Of a DNA stretch of 64,000 nt, positions 55,252-63,645 are shown piece by piece. The first letter of the stretch is position 1; every line of letters starts with the position of its first letter. Origin of the DNA: JALHNI01 sp965229305 (GTDB lineage: Bacteria > Acidobacteriota > Terriglobia > Bryobacterales > Bryobacteraceae); NCBI GenBank assembly GCA_965229305.1, contig CBDDIZ010000036.1, forward strand, positions 234,572 to 298,571, written 5' to 3'. Made by a program: the position numbers and the translations under genes. The notes beneath the pieces are model-generated. The model saw only the letters and a program-made list of their open reading frames with translations, searched no databases and was not told where the DNA came from.

Positions 55252-55773
55252 TCAAGCTTCAGCGTCGTAAACCAACGCCAGCGCGTGAACCACGGACGCC
55301 AGCCGGATCGCGGCCGCAATCGTCTCCTTCGTCACACCCTTCTCGCGCAACACGCGCTCATGCGACGTCACGCACATCGTGCAGTTGTTGATCGCCGACA
55401 CCGCCGTACAGTAGAGCTCAAAGTCCACCGGATCGCCACCGTGCGTCCGGATGCCGTTCATCCGCAGCCGAGCCGGAATGGACGAATACGTATCGTCCGG
55501 GAACATGTGCGTGAACCGGTAATACACATTATTCATGCCCATGATCGCCGCCGCCGTCTTCGCCGCGCCCATCGTCTCCGGCGACGCGTGCTTCGCCGCT
55601 TCCGCCTGCAGAATCGTGGTCAGCTTCGTGTTCCGCGCGCCCATCGCCGCGGCCACCACCGTCCCCCAAACCTGCTGCTCGCTCAACTCTGTTTGCTTCA
55701 GCAAACTCGTCAGATTCAGCTTCAGATCTTTCGCGTAGTCAGGAATCGATTCCAAAAATGCTTCGTAAGTCAT
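55252..55773 (-). CDS. ahpD: AhpD-like alkylhydroperoxidase
   Basis: 173 residues of the carboxymuconolactone-decarboxylase/AhpD family. Active motif NNCTMCVTSHE (CxxC plus His) and the preceding acidic DPVDFELYC, and helices KTAAAIMGMNNVYYRF. AhpD in mycobacteria reduces AhpC with electrons from lipoyl proteins. Start at MTYEAF (55773); the open frame reaches 55785 (MDFF) but the shorter form is usual. Sits downstream of ahpC, beyond a terminator. Confidence 0.9.
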   Translation of the reverse strand: MTYEAFLESIPDYAKDLKLNLTSLLKQTELSEQQVWGTVVAAAMGARNTKLTTILQAEAAKHASPETMGAAKTAAAIMGMNNVYYRFTHMFPDDTYSSIPARLRMNGIRTHGGDPVDFELYCTAVSAINNCTMCVTSHERVLREKGVTKETIAAAIRLASVVHALALVYDAEA

Positions 55774-55783
55774 AAAAAAGTCC

Positions 55784-55813
55784 AAAAAAAGGACCGGCCT
55801 CTCCGGCCGGCCC
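55784..55813 (-). terminator. Rho-independent terminator/attenuator between ahpC and ahpD
   Basis: On the minus strand GGGCCGGCC-GGAGA-GGCCGGTCC forms a 9-bp stem with one G-U pair, followed by seven Ts. It lies 22 bp after the ahpC stop and 10 bp before the ahpD start, so ahpD would be expressed by readthrough and at a lower level. Confidence 0.8.
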
Positions 55814-55835
55814 CACGTCTCGTTGAAAACGGCGC

Positions 55836-56369
55836 TTAGCTCAGCGTCGCTTCACCCTTCTTCCAATTGCACGGGCACAGTTCGTCGGTCTGCAGCGCAT
55901 CCAGCACGCGGATCACTTCGTCCACATTCCGGCCCACCGACAGATCGTTCACCGACACCCAACGGATCACGCCCTGCGGATCGACAATGAACGTCGCTCG
56001 CTGGCACACGCCCGCGTTCGGATCGATGATGCCCAATTCCTTCGACAACTCGTGCTTGATGTCCGAGAGCATCGGGAACGGCAGGTTGCGCAGATCGTCG
56101 TGGTGCGTGCGCCACGCCAGATGCACGAACTCCGAGTCCGTGCTGCCGCCCAACACTTGCGCGTCACGATCGTTGAAGTCGCCGTTGGCCTTGCCAAACG
56201 CCGCGATCTCCGTCGGACAAACAAACGTAAAGTCCTTGGGCCAGAAGAAATAAACCTTCCACTTGCCCGGATAATTCTCGTGCGAAATCGTCTCGAACGC
56301 CTTGTCCTTATCAAGGCTAACGGTAGCCTTCAAAGAAAACTTCGGAAACGGCTGACCAACTCCCAACAT
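55836..56369 (-). CDS. ahpC: AhpC-type peroxiredoxin
   Basis: 177 residues. Peroxidatic Cys51 in DFTFVCPTEI and resolving cysteines 165/167 in the tail ELCPCNW, the pattern of mycobacterial-type AhpC which is reduced by AhpD. FVHLAWRTHHDDLRNL and DPNAGVCQRATFIVDPQG match the thioredoxin fold. Reduces hydrogen peroxide and organic hydroperoxides in the cytoplasm. GAGGAG lies 12 bases before the ATG. Confidence 0.94.
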   Translation of the reverse strand: MLGVGQPFPKFSLKATVSLDKDKAFETISHENYPGKWKVYFFWPKDFTFVCPTEIAAFGKANGDFNDRDAQVLGGSTDSEFVHLAWRTHHDDLRNLPFPMLSDIKHELSKELGIIDPNAGVCQRATFIVDPQGVIRWVSVNDLSVGRNVDEVIRVLDALQTDELCPCNWKKGEATLS

Positions 56370-56493
56370 GTTTCGGGGTAACTCCTCAGTAGATTGCGCG
56401 GGCCCGGCAGCGCGTCACTTTGCGCGTATGTCCCACTTTCTTGATGCTAACCCGTTTGATGCTCCATCCGCCCGATGGTTGCACCCCTCCCGG

Positions 56494-56508
56494 CGATGAC
56501 CGTCATCG
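56494..56508. promoter_or_regulatory. CGATGA-CCG-TCATCG dyad
   Basis: Perfect 6-bp inverted repeat with a 3-base spacer in the gap between divergent ahpC and the esterase-lactonase operon, 24 bp before the latter's start. It could be an operator for either side. Confidence 0.35.
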
Positions 56509-56531
56509 GTCAAAGCGATACGATGTTTCAG

Positions 56532-58235
56532 ATGCGTATCGTCCTCTTGCCTTTGCTGGCCTCGCTCCTGTGTGCTCAGGAGTATCCTCTCACCCCCGAT
56601 CACGACCGCCACCCCGGCGTCCCCGTCGGCCAACTCACCAAATATTCCCTCGGCGGCAAAGTCTACCCCGGCGTCACCCGCGACTACTGGATCTACGTCC
56701 CCGCCCAATACAAAGCGGACCGTCCCGCCCCTGTCCTCATCGTTCAGGACGGCGGCGGCTGGATCACCGACAACGGCCGCTTCCGCGCCCACATTGTCCT
56801 CGATAACCTCATCCATCAAGGCGCCATCCCGCCCATGATCGGCATCTTCGTCAACCCCGGCGTCCTCCCCGCCACCTCGCCCGACGCTCAGGACCGCTTC
56901 CACCGCTCCTTCGAGTACGACGCCATGACCGACCGTTACGCTCGCTTCCTCGTCGACGACCTTCTCCCCGCCGTCGCCGCCAAGTACAACCTCTCCAAGG
57001 ACCCCAACGACCGCGCCCTCGCCGGCTCCTCCTCCGGCGCCGCCGCCGCCCTCATCGCCGCCTGGAATCGCCCCGACCAGTTCCGCCGCGTCCTGAGCTA
57101 CATCGGCAGTTACACCAACCTCCGCGGCGCCCAGACCCTCAGTTCCCTCATCCGCAAAACCGAACCCAAGCCCCTCCGCATCTTCCTCCAGGACGGCCGC
57201 AACGACCAGAGCATTTACGCCGGCTCCTGGTTCCGCGCCAACGAAGACATTCAGATGTCGCTCGCCTACGCCGGTTACGACCACACCTGGGTCGTCGGCA
57301 ACGAGGCCCACAACGGCATCCATGGCTCCGCGATCCTGCCCGAAGCCCTCAAGTGGCTCTGGCGCGACGCCGCCCAACCGATCCGGAAGGGCACCCGACC
57401 CGTCGAGCCCTACATCGACGCCACCAAAGGCTGGGAGCAAGTGAGCCAGGGCCACACCTTCACCGAAGGCCCCGCCGTCGACCGTGAAGGCAACGTCTTC
57501 TTCACCGACGCCCGCGGCGACAAACTCTGGAAAATCGCCGTCGACGGCAAAGTCAGCCTCTTCAAAGACAAGCCCGGCTTCGTCTCCGGCCTCGACTTCG
57601 GCCCCGACGGTAAGCTCTACGCCTGCCGTCGCGAACCCAAACAAATCGTCGCCTTCGCCCCCGACGGCACCGAAACCGTCATCGCCGACGGCGCCGACGC
57701 CAACGACCTCGCCGTCACCGCCAAGGGCGAAATCTACTACACCGACCCCAACAACAAGCGCGTCATGTTCATCGACGCTCAGCGCAACAAGCGTGTCGTC
57801 TACGAAGGCCTCGGCTTCCCCAACGGCATCGTCCTCTCCCCGGACCAAAGCATGGTCAACGTCGCCGACTCCTGGGATCGTTGGATCTGGAGCTTCCAGC
57901 GCGCCGCCGACGGCTCGCTCGTCTACGGCGAACCCTTCTCCCGCCTCGAGCTTCAGGACCAGACCTACCGCTCCTCCGCCGATGGACTCGCCACCGACAC
58001 CGAAGGCTTCCTCTACGTCTCCTCGAACCTCGGCGTCCAGATCGTCGACCCCGCCGGCCGGGTCAACGCCATCCTGAACAAGCCCCAAGCCGGCTCGCTC
58101 TCGAACGTCGCCTTCGGCGGCCCGAACCTCGACTACCTCTACGTCACCGCCGGTGACAAAGTCTTCCGCCGCCCCGCTAAGCGCAAGGGCGTCAACGCCT
58201 GGACCGTCGTGAAGCCGCCCCGCCCGCGCCTCTAA
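56532..58235 (+). CDS. Secreted fusion of Fes-like esterase and SMP-30/gluconolactonase
   Basis: 567 residues from MRIVLLPLLASLLCAQ; an ATG 9 bases earlier (56523) is equally possible. First half (about 20-300) is an enterochelin-esterase-like alpha/beta hydrolase: VTRDYWIYVPAQYKA, GSSSG with Ser167, and a late His in NEAHNGIHGS. Second half (about 305-560) is an SMP-30 propeller: FTEGPAVDREGNVFFTDARG, NDLAVTAKGEIYYTDP, GLGFPNGIVLSPDQ. Metal-binding Glu, Asn and Asp residues are in the expected blocks. It could cut an ester and then hydrolyse the sugar lactone. First gene of a five-gene operon. Confidence 0.88.
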   Translation: MRIVLLPLLASLLCAQEYPLTPDHDRHPGVPVGQLTKYSLGGKVYPGVTRDYWIYVPAQYKADRPAPVLIVQDGGGWITDNGRFRAHIVLDNLIHQGAIPPMIGIFVNPGVLPATSPDAQDRFHRSFEYDAMTDRYARFLVDDLLPAVAAKYNLSKDPNDRALAGSSSGAAAALIAAWNRPDQFRRVLSYIGSYTNLRGAQTLSSLIRKTEPKPLRIFLQDGRNDQSIYAGSWFRANEDIQMSLAYAGYDHTWVVGNEAHNGIHGSAILPEALKWLWRDAAQPIRKGTRPVEPYIDATKGWEQVSQGHTFTEGPAVDREGNVFFTDARGDKLWKIAVDGKVSLFKDKPGFVSGLDFGPDGKLYACRREPKQIVAFAPDGTETVIADGADANDLAVTAKGEIYYTDPNNKRVMFIDAQRNKRVVYEGLGFPNGIVLSPDQSMVNVADSWDRWIWSFQRAADGSLVYGEPFSRLELQDQTYRSSADGLATDTEGFLYVSSNLGVQIVDPAGRVNAILNKPQAGSLSNVAFGGPNLDYLYVTAGDKVFRRPAKRKGVNAWTVVKPPRPRL

Positions 58236-58240
58236 CTCCC

Positions 58241-59647
58241 ATGACCCGACGCACCTTCCTCGCCACCACTGCCGCTGCGGCGGCCCAGTCACGCAAAAAG
58301 CCCAACATCGTCTTCATCCTCATCGATGACTACGGCTGGGCCGACACCGGCTACAACGGCAGCAAGTTCTACCAGACGCCTCACCTCGACCGTCTTGCCC
58401 AGAACTCGCTCAAATTCACCAACGGCTACGCCGCCCATCCGGTCTGCTCGCCCACCCGCGCCGCCATCATGACCGGCAAATGGCCGGCCCGGCTCCGCCT
58501 CACCGCCCACCTCCAGGGCGCGCACCGCCTTCCCTTCTCCAAGGTCCTGCCGCCTCCCGTCCGTCTCGCCCTGCCTCTCGAAGAGCGCACCATCGCCGAA
58601 GCCCTGAAGGACGAAGGCTACCGGACCGCCTGCATCGGCAAGTGGCACCTCGGCCCCGACGGCTACCTCCCCGGCGACCAGGGCTTCGACGTCGTCGCGG
58701 GCGGCGACACCGCCGGCTCCACCTCCAGCTTCTTCTACCCCAAGTGGAAGCCCAAGATCCCACTCGAAGGCAAAGACGGCGACTACCTCACCGACCGTCT
58801 CAATGACCTTGCCGTCGACTTCCTCCGCGACCATCGCGAGAAGCCCTTTTTCCTCTACCTCGCCCACTTCGCCGTCCACACCCCCATCGAAGGCAAGCCG
58901 GACCTCGTCCGCAAGTACGAAGCCCGCAGCAACCCCGCCGAGCCTCAGAACTACGCCGAGTACGCCGCTATGATCGAAAGCATGGATGCGAGCGTCGGCC
59001 GCGTCCTCGCCACCCTCGACGAACTCAACCTCGCCGACGACACCCTCGTCGTCTTCACCTCCGATAACGGCGGCGTCGCCTCCCGCGAATGGCGCAACCG
59101 CCCCGTCACCTCGAACCTGCCCTTACGTTCGGGCAAAGGCCACGTCTACGAAGGCGGCATCCGCGTCCCCCTCCTGATCCGTTACCCCGCCCTCACCAAG
59201 CCCGGCACCGTCTGCGACACGCCGGTCTACAGCGTCGACTTCCCGGCCACCATCGCCGAACTCACCGGCGCCAAAATGCCGCCCGCCGACGGCCGTTCGC
59301 TCGTCCCGCTGCTCAAAGGCGGCAAGCTCGATCGCCAGGACCTTTACTGGTATTACCCGCACTACAGCCCCCAACTTGGCCGTCCCGCCGCCGCCATCCG
59401 CGAAGGCGATTGGAAACTCATCCACTTCTTCGAGGACTCCCGCTCCGAGCTCTACCACCTCAAAGACGACCTCGGCGAAAAGAACGACCTGGCCGCCCGC
59501 GAACCCGCCCGCACCCAGCGCCTCCACCGCAAGCTCTTTGCCTGGCTCGCCGACACCAAGGCCCAACTCCCGTACGAAAACCCCAACTACGACGAGAAAC
59601 GAGCCATGGAATCCGGACCGCCCATGGGCCCCATCCCGTCCAAATAA
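58241..59647 (+). CDS. Exported sulfatase (type I, Cys-type)
   Basis: 468 residues with a Tat-like leader (MTRRTFLATTAAAAAQ). Metal site IDDYGWAD (Asp29/Asp30), signature CSPTRAAIMTG with Cys69 to be converted to formylglycine, KWHLG, HTPIEG, SDNGG and the GHVYEGGIRVP loop. Acts on sulfated sugars or polysaccharides. No formylglycine-generating enzyme is in the window. Begins 5 bp after the fusion protein gene and precedes the TIM-barrel gene by 13 bp. Confidence 0.93.
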   Translation: MTRRTFLATTAAAAAQSRKKPNIVFILIDDYGWADTGYNGSKFYQTPHLDRLAQNSLKFTNGYAAHPVCSPTRAAIMTGKWPARLRLTAHLQGAHRLPFSKVLPPPVRLALPLEERTIAEALKDEGYRTACIGKWHLGPDGYLPGDQGFDVVAGGDTAGSTSSFFYPKWKPKIPLEGKDGDYLTDRLNDLAVDFLRDHREKPFFLYLAHFAVHTPIEGKPDLVRKYEARSNPAEPQNYAEYAAMIESMDASVGRVLATLDELNLADDTLVVFTSDNGGVASREWRNRPVTSNLPLRSGKGHVYEGGIRVPLLIRYPALTKPGTVCDTPVYSVDFPATIAELTGAKMPPADGRSLVPLLKGGKLDRQDLYWYYPHYSPQLGRPAAAIREGDWKLIHFFEDSRSELYHLKDDLGEKNDLAAREPARTQRLHRKLFAWLADTKAQLPYENPNYDEKRAMESGPPMGPIPSK

Positions 59648-59660
59648 CCCATCAGATAGA

Positions 59661-60494
59661 ATGAGCATCGACATGAACCTCACGCGCCGTTCGCTTCTCG
59701 CCACCGCCCTGCCGGCCGCTCTTCTGGCCAAAGGGCGCAACATCCCCATCGGCATCGAACTCTACTCCGTGCGCAACGAACTCAAAGCCGACCCCATCGG
59801 CACCGTCGCCAAAATCGGCAAGATGGGCTATCAGGTGGTCGAGTTCTTCGGCCCCTACATCGATTACCCTCTCGACCAGGTCAAAGAGCTCCGCAAAACC
59901 ATGGACTCAGTCGGCCTCAAATGCCTGAGCACCCACAACAGCGGCAAGACGCTCTTCGAGAACCTCCCCAAAGCCATCGAATACAACCAGATCCTGGGCA
60001 GCACCATGCTCATCCAATCGAGCGCCGGCGCCAAGATGTCCACCGTCGACGACTGGAAAGCCCTGGCCGGCAAGCTCAACGACGTCGGCGTCAAGCTCAA
60101 GGCCCACAAGATGCGCACTGGCTTCCACAACCACGCCGCCGAGTTCCAACCCCTCGACGGACAGCTCCCCATGGAAGTCCTCGCCGCCAACACCGGCCCC
60201 GACTTCATCCTCCAACTCGACGTCGGCACCTGCGTCAGCGTCGGCCAGGATCCGGTCGCCTTCATCAAGAAGCACAAAGGCCGCATCCGCAGCATCCACG
60301 CCAAGGATTGGGGCAAGGAGAAGGGCTACCGTGTCCTGCTCGGCGAAGGCTCCTCGCCTTGGAAAGAGATTCTCGCCGCCGGCGAGAAAGTCGGTGGCCT
60401 CGAAGTCATCCTCGTCGAACAGGAAGGCGCCGACCTGCCGCCCTTCGAAGTCGCCGAGCGCTGCCTCGCCACCATGAAGAAGCTGCGAGCCTAA
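59661..60494 (+). CDS. Exported sugar-phosphate isomerase/epimerase-like TIM-barrel protein
   Basis: 277 residues with a Tat leader (NLTRRSLLATALPAALLAK). Barrel strands with metal ligands: IGIELYSVRNEL, FHNHAAEF (His), LQLDVGTC (Asp), IHAKDW (His) and VILVEQEG (Glu). The same fold as the product at 7401-8444 but only distantly similar. Probably a 2-keto-myo-inositol dehydratase or sugar epimerase relative. Start at 59661 or 59673 cannot be decided. Followed 8 bp later by the oxidoreductase, a common pair. Confidence 0.85.
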   Translation: MSIDMNLTRRSLLATALPAALLAKGRNIPIGIELYSVRNELKADPIGTVAKIGKMGYQVVEFFGPYIDYPLDQVKELRKTMDSVGLKCLSTHNSGKTLFENLPKAIEYNQILGSTMLIQSSAGAKMSTVDDWKALAGKLNDVGVKLKAHKMRTGFHNHAAEFQPLDGQLPMEVLAANTGPDFILQLDVGTCVSVGQDPVAFIKKHKGRIRSIHAKDWGKEKGYRVLLGEGSSPWKEILAAGEKVGGLEVILVEQEGADLPPFEVAERCLATMKKLRA

Positions 60495-60502
60495 CCCGAA
60501 AC

Positions 60503-61756
60503 ATGCAACGTCGCGACTTCTTACTCGCCACCCCGCTCCTCGCCCAGCCTCCGGGCCGCAAGTACAAAACGGCCCTCATCGGCTCCGGCTGGTGGGGCAT
60601 GAACATCCTCCGCGAAGCGCTTGCCTCCGGCGAATGCTCGGCCGTCGCCCTCGCCGACCCGGACCCCAACCAGATCAAAGTCGCCCAGGCCGAGCTCGCC
60701 AAGCTCACCTCCGACAAGCCGCGCGAGTATCGCGACTATCGCGAACTCCTCGCCAAAGAGCGCCCCGACATCGCCATCGTCGCCACCCCGGACCATTGGC
60801 ACGCCCTCCCCACCATCGACGCCGTCAAAGCCGGCGCCCACGTCTACGTCGAAAAGCCGATCAGCCACACCGTCGCCGAAGGCTACGCCATGGTCAAAGC
60901 CGCGCGCGATGCGGACCGTCTGGTACAAGTCGGCCTCCACCGCCGCGTCTCCCCGCACTCGCTCACCGGCATGGAGTTCCTCAAGTCCGGTAAGGTCGGC
61001 AAAATCGGCCTCGTCCGCACCTTCGCCCACGCTAACGCCGTCAACTCCAAGCGCATCGCCGACACCGATCCGCCTCCCGGCATGGACTGGGACCTCTGGC
61101 TCGGCCCCGCGCCCAAGCGCCCCTTCAACCCCGCCATCCATCCGCGCGGCTTCCGCCAGTTCCTCGACTTCGCCAACGGCACCCTCGGCGATTGGGGCGT
61201 CCACTGGCTCGACCAGATCCTCTGGTGGACCGAAGAAACCCACCCCAAGAAGATCTTCTCCACCGCCGGCCGCTACGTCCGCGACGACAACACCGACGCG
61301 CCCGACACCCAAACCGTCAACTTCCAGTTCGAGAGCTTCCTCTGCACCTGGGAACAGCGCCACTACGGCGGCAATCCCACCGAACCCGCCCTCATCGGCG
61401 CTTACTTCTATGGCACCGAAGGCACCTTCCACCTCGGCTGGCGTGATGGCTGGACCTTCTACCCCCTCGACAAAAAGAAGCCGACCATCCACGTCGACCC
61501 GCAGCTCCACACCGTCGACGCCCACAACATCAAAGAGCTCTGGGCGGACTTCATGCAGTCCATCAAAGCCAAGCGCAAGCCCGTTCGTGACATCGAAATC
61601 GGCTACCGCGCCACCGCCGCCAGCCTGCTCGGCATGGTCAGTTGGCGCGCCGGTCGCTCCGTCGAGTGGGATGGCCGCCACATCGTCGGCGATCCAGCCG
61701 CGGAAAAACTCCTGAAGCGCCCCTATCGCGCTCCTTGGGTCTATCCGAACGCTTAA
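60503..61756 (+). CDS. Exported Gfo/Idh/MocA-family oxidoreductase
   Basis: 417 residues with a short leader (MQRRDFLLATPLLAQ, Arg pair at 3-4). Rossmann motif ALIGSGWWGMN, VATPDHWHALPTIDA, the conserved YVEKPISHTVAEG (catalytic Lys) and the C-terminal GTLGDWGVHWLDQILWW with the His of the family. Oxidises sugars or inositols, usually with bound NAD(P). The neighbouring TIM-barrel protein often acts with it on the same sugar. Precedes the CocE-like gene by 19 bp. Confidence 0.9.
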   Translation: MQRRDFLLATPLLAQPPGRKYKTALIGSGWWGMNILREALASGECSAVALADPDPNQIKVAQAELAKLTSDKPREYRDYRELLAKERPDIAIVATPDHWHALPTIDAVKAGAHVYVEKPISHTVAEGYAMVKAARDADRLVQVGLHRRVSPHSLTGMEFLKSGKVGKIGLVRTFAHANAVNSKRIADTDPPPGMDWDLWLGPAPKRPFNPAIHPRGFRQFLDFANGTLGDWGVHWLDQILWWTEETHPKKIFSTAGRYVRDDNTDAPDTQTVNFQFESFLCTWEQRHYGGNPTEPALIGAYFYGTEGTFHLGWRDGWTFYPLDKKKPTIHVDPQLHTVDAHNIKELWADFMQSIKAKRKPVRDIEIGYRATAASLLGMVSWRAGRSVEWDGRHIVGDPAAEKLLKRPYRAPWVYPNA

Positions 61757-61775
61757 GTCCTGTTACCCTGTGGCG

Positions 61776-63644
61776 ATGAGGATTCTCATCGCCACTTCCC
61801 TGCTGTGCTTCTCGCTCGCTGCGCAGGAGCCTGCGAAGGAAGCGCCGCTCACCGGCGCCGCCCTGGTCCGTTCGCAGTACACCAAGTACGAATTCGAGAT
61901 CCCCATGCGCGACGGCGCCAAGCTCTTCACCGCCGTCTACGTCCCCAAAGACTCGTCCAAAACCTACCCCATTCTCCTCAACCGCACGCCCTACAGCGTC
62001 GCCCCCTACGGCGTCGACCAATACCGCCCCGCCCTCGGCCCCTCGGACCATATCCAGAAAGCCGGCTACATCGTGGCGTACCAGGACGTCCGCGGCCGCT
62101 ACCTGTCCGAAGGCAAGTGGGACGAGGTCCGCCCCCATCGCCCGAATAAGTCCGGCAAGGAAATCGACGAGAGCTCCGACACCTACGACACCATCGACTG
62201 GCTCGTCAAAAACGTCAAAGGCAACAACGGCAAAGTCGGCATGTGGGGCATCTCCTATCCCGGCTTCTATGTCTCCGCCGGCATGATCGACGCCCACCCC
62301 GCCCTCGTCGCCGCTTCCCCCCAAGCCCCCGTCACCGACTACTACCTCGGCGATGACTCTTATCACAACGGCGCCTTCATGCTCGCCGCCAACTTCGGCT
62401 TCTATCACGGCTTCGTTGAACGCAAAGGCGACCCCGCCGCCCCCACGCCCCGCGTCCCCTTCCAGTTCGGCACCCCCGACGGCTACGACTTCTACCTCCG
62501 CATGGGCTCGCTCGCCAACGCCAACGAAAAGTACTTCAAGAACGACAGCCTCTACTGGCGCGAGAACACGGAAAACACCACTTACAACGACTATTGGAAA
62601 GCCCGCGGCATCTGGCAGCATCTGAAGGCCATCAAGCCCGCCGTGCTGACGGTCGGCGGTTGGTACGATGCCGAGGACTTACAAGGTCCCCTTCGCACTC
62701 ACGCCTTTATGGAAGCCAATTCCCCGCCCTCCGCCAACACCCTCGTGATGGGCCCCTGGACCCACGGCAGTTGGTCCCGCGGCGATGGCGATCGCGTCGG
62801 GAATGTCCACTTCGCCTCCAAGACCTCCGCTTACTACCGCGAACACATCGAGTTTCCCTTCTTCGAATACCACCTCAAAGGCAAAGGCGACGGGAAGTTC
62901 CCGCGCGCCTGGGTCTTTGAAACCGGTCGCAACGTCTGGCAGAAACACGACGCTTGGCCGCCGCGCGAAGGCGAATCCCGCAGCCTCTGGCTCCGCGCCG
63001 GCGGCAAGCTCAGTTGGCAACCCGAACCCGCCCCCGGCTACGACGAGTACTTGAGCGACCCGATGAAGCCCGTCCCCTACTTAGGCTTCACCCAACTCGG
63101 CATGCTGAACAGCTACATGACCGAAGACCAGCGCTTTGCCTCCCAGCGTCCCGACGTCCTCACCTTCGAGTCCGACGTTCTCAAGGAAGACGTCACCCTC
63201 GCCGGCCCCATCGAAGTCAGCTTACTCGCCTCCACCACCGGCACCGACTCAGACTTCGTCGTCAAGCTCATCGACGTCTACCCCAACGACTATCCCGAGC
63301 TCATCGACAAAAACCCCACCAAGATGGGCGGCTACCAGCAGTTAGTCCGCGGCGAGCCCTTCCGCGGTAAGTTTCGCCAAAGCTTCGAAAAGGCCGTCCC
63401 CTTCGAGCCCGGCAAGCCCGATCGCCTCGAATTCAAGATGCCGGACGCCTATCACACCTTCCGGCGCGGCCATAAACTAATGGTTCAGATCCAGAGCAGT
63501 TGGTTCCCGCTCACGGACCGCAATCCGCAGAAGTTTCTCGAGATTCCCAAAGCCCTCTCCACGGACTTTCAGAAAGCCACCCAGCGCATCTACCGCGGCC
63601 CCAACGGCACCCGCCTCAATGTCCGCGTGATCCCGTCTCTGTAA
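61776..63644 (+). CDS. Secreted CocE/NonD-family hydrolase
   Basis: 622 residues, signal peptide about 1-18 (SLLCFSLAAQ). X-Pro dipeptidyl-peptidase-like alpha/beta domain with Ser160 (MWGISYPGF), Asp in GGWYDAEDL and His in GPWTHGSW. A C-terminal jelly-roll follows (about 430-620; VTLAGPIEVSLLASTTGTDS, RLEFKMPDAYHTFRRGH). Family members hydrolyse acyl esters (cocaine esterase), glutaryl amides or peptides. A GTG 6 bases upstream is an alternative start. Last gene of the plus-strand operon, converging on a sulfatase. Confidence 0.9.
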   Translation: MRILIATSLLCFSLAAQEPAKEAPLTGAALVRSQYTKYEFEIPMRDGAKLFTAVYVPKDSSKTYPILLNRTPYSVAPYGVDQYRPALGPSDHIQKAGYIVAYQDVRGRYLSEGKWDEVRPHRPNKSGKEIDESSDTYDTIDWLVKNVKGNNGKVGMWGISYPGFYVSAGMIDAHPALVAASPQAPVTDYYLGDDSYHNGAFMLAANFGFYHGFVERKGDPAAPTPRVPFQFGTPDGYDFYLRMGSLANANEKYFKNDSLYWRENTENTTYNDYWKARGIWQHLKAIKPAVLTVGGWYDAEDLQGPLRTHAFMEANSPPSANTLVMGPWTHGSWSRGDGDRVGNVHFASKTSAYYREHIEFPFFEYHLKGKGDGKFPRAWVFETGRNVWQKHDAWPPREGESRSLWLRAGGKLSWQPEPAPGYDEYLSDPMKPVPYLGFTQLGMLNSYMTEDQRFASQRPDVLTFESDVLKEDVTLAGPIEVSLLASTTGTDSDFVVKLIDVYPNDYPELIDKNPTKMGGYQQLVRGEPFRGKFRQSFEKAVPFEPGKPDRLEFKMPDAYHTFRRGHKLMVQIQSSWFPLTDRNPQKFLEIPKALSTDFQKATQRIYRGPNGTRLNVRVIPSL

Positions 63645-63645
63645 C

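Noticed and set aside
56415..58292. Long open frame antisense to the esterase-lactonase fusion
   Set aside because: Low-complexity Gly/Val/Asp/Glu content; same explanation.
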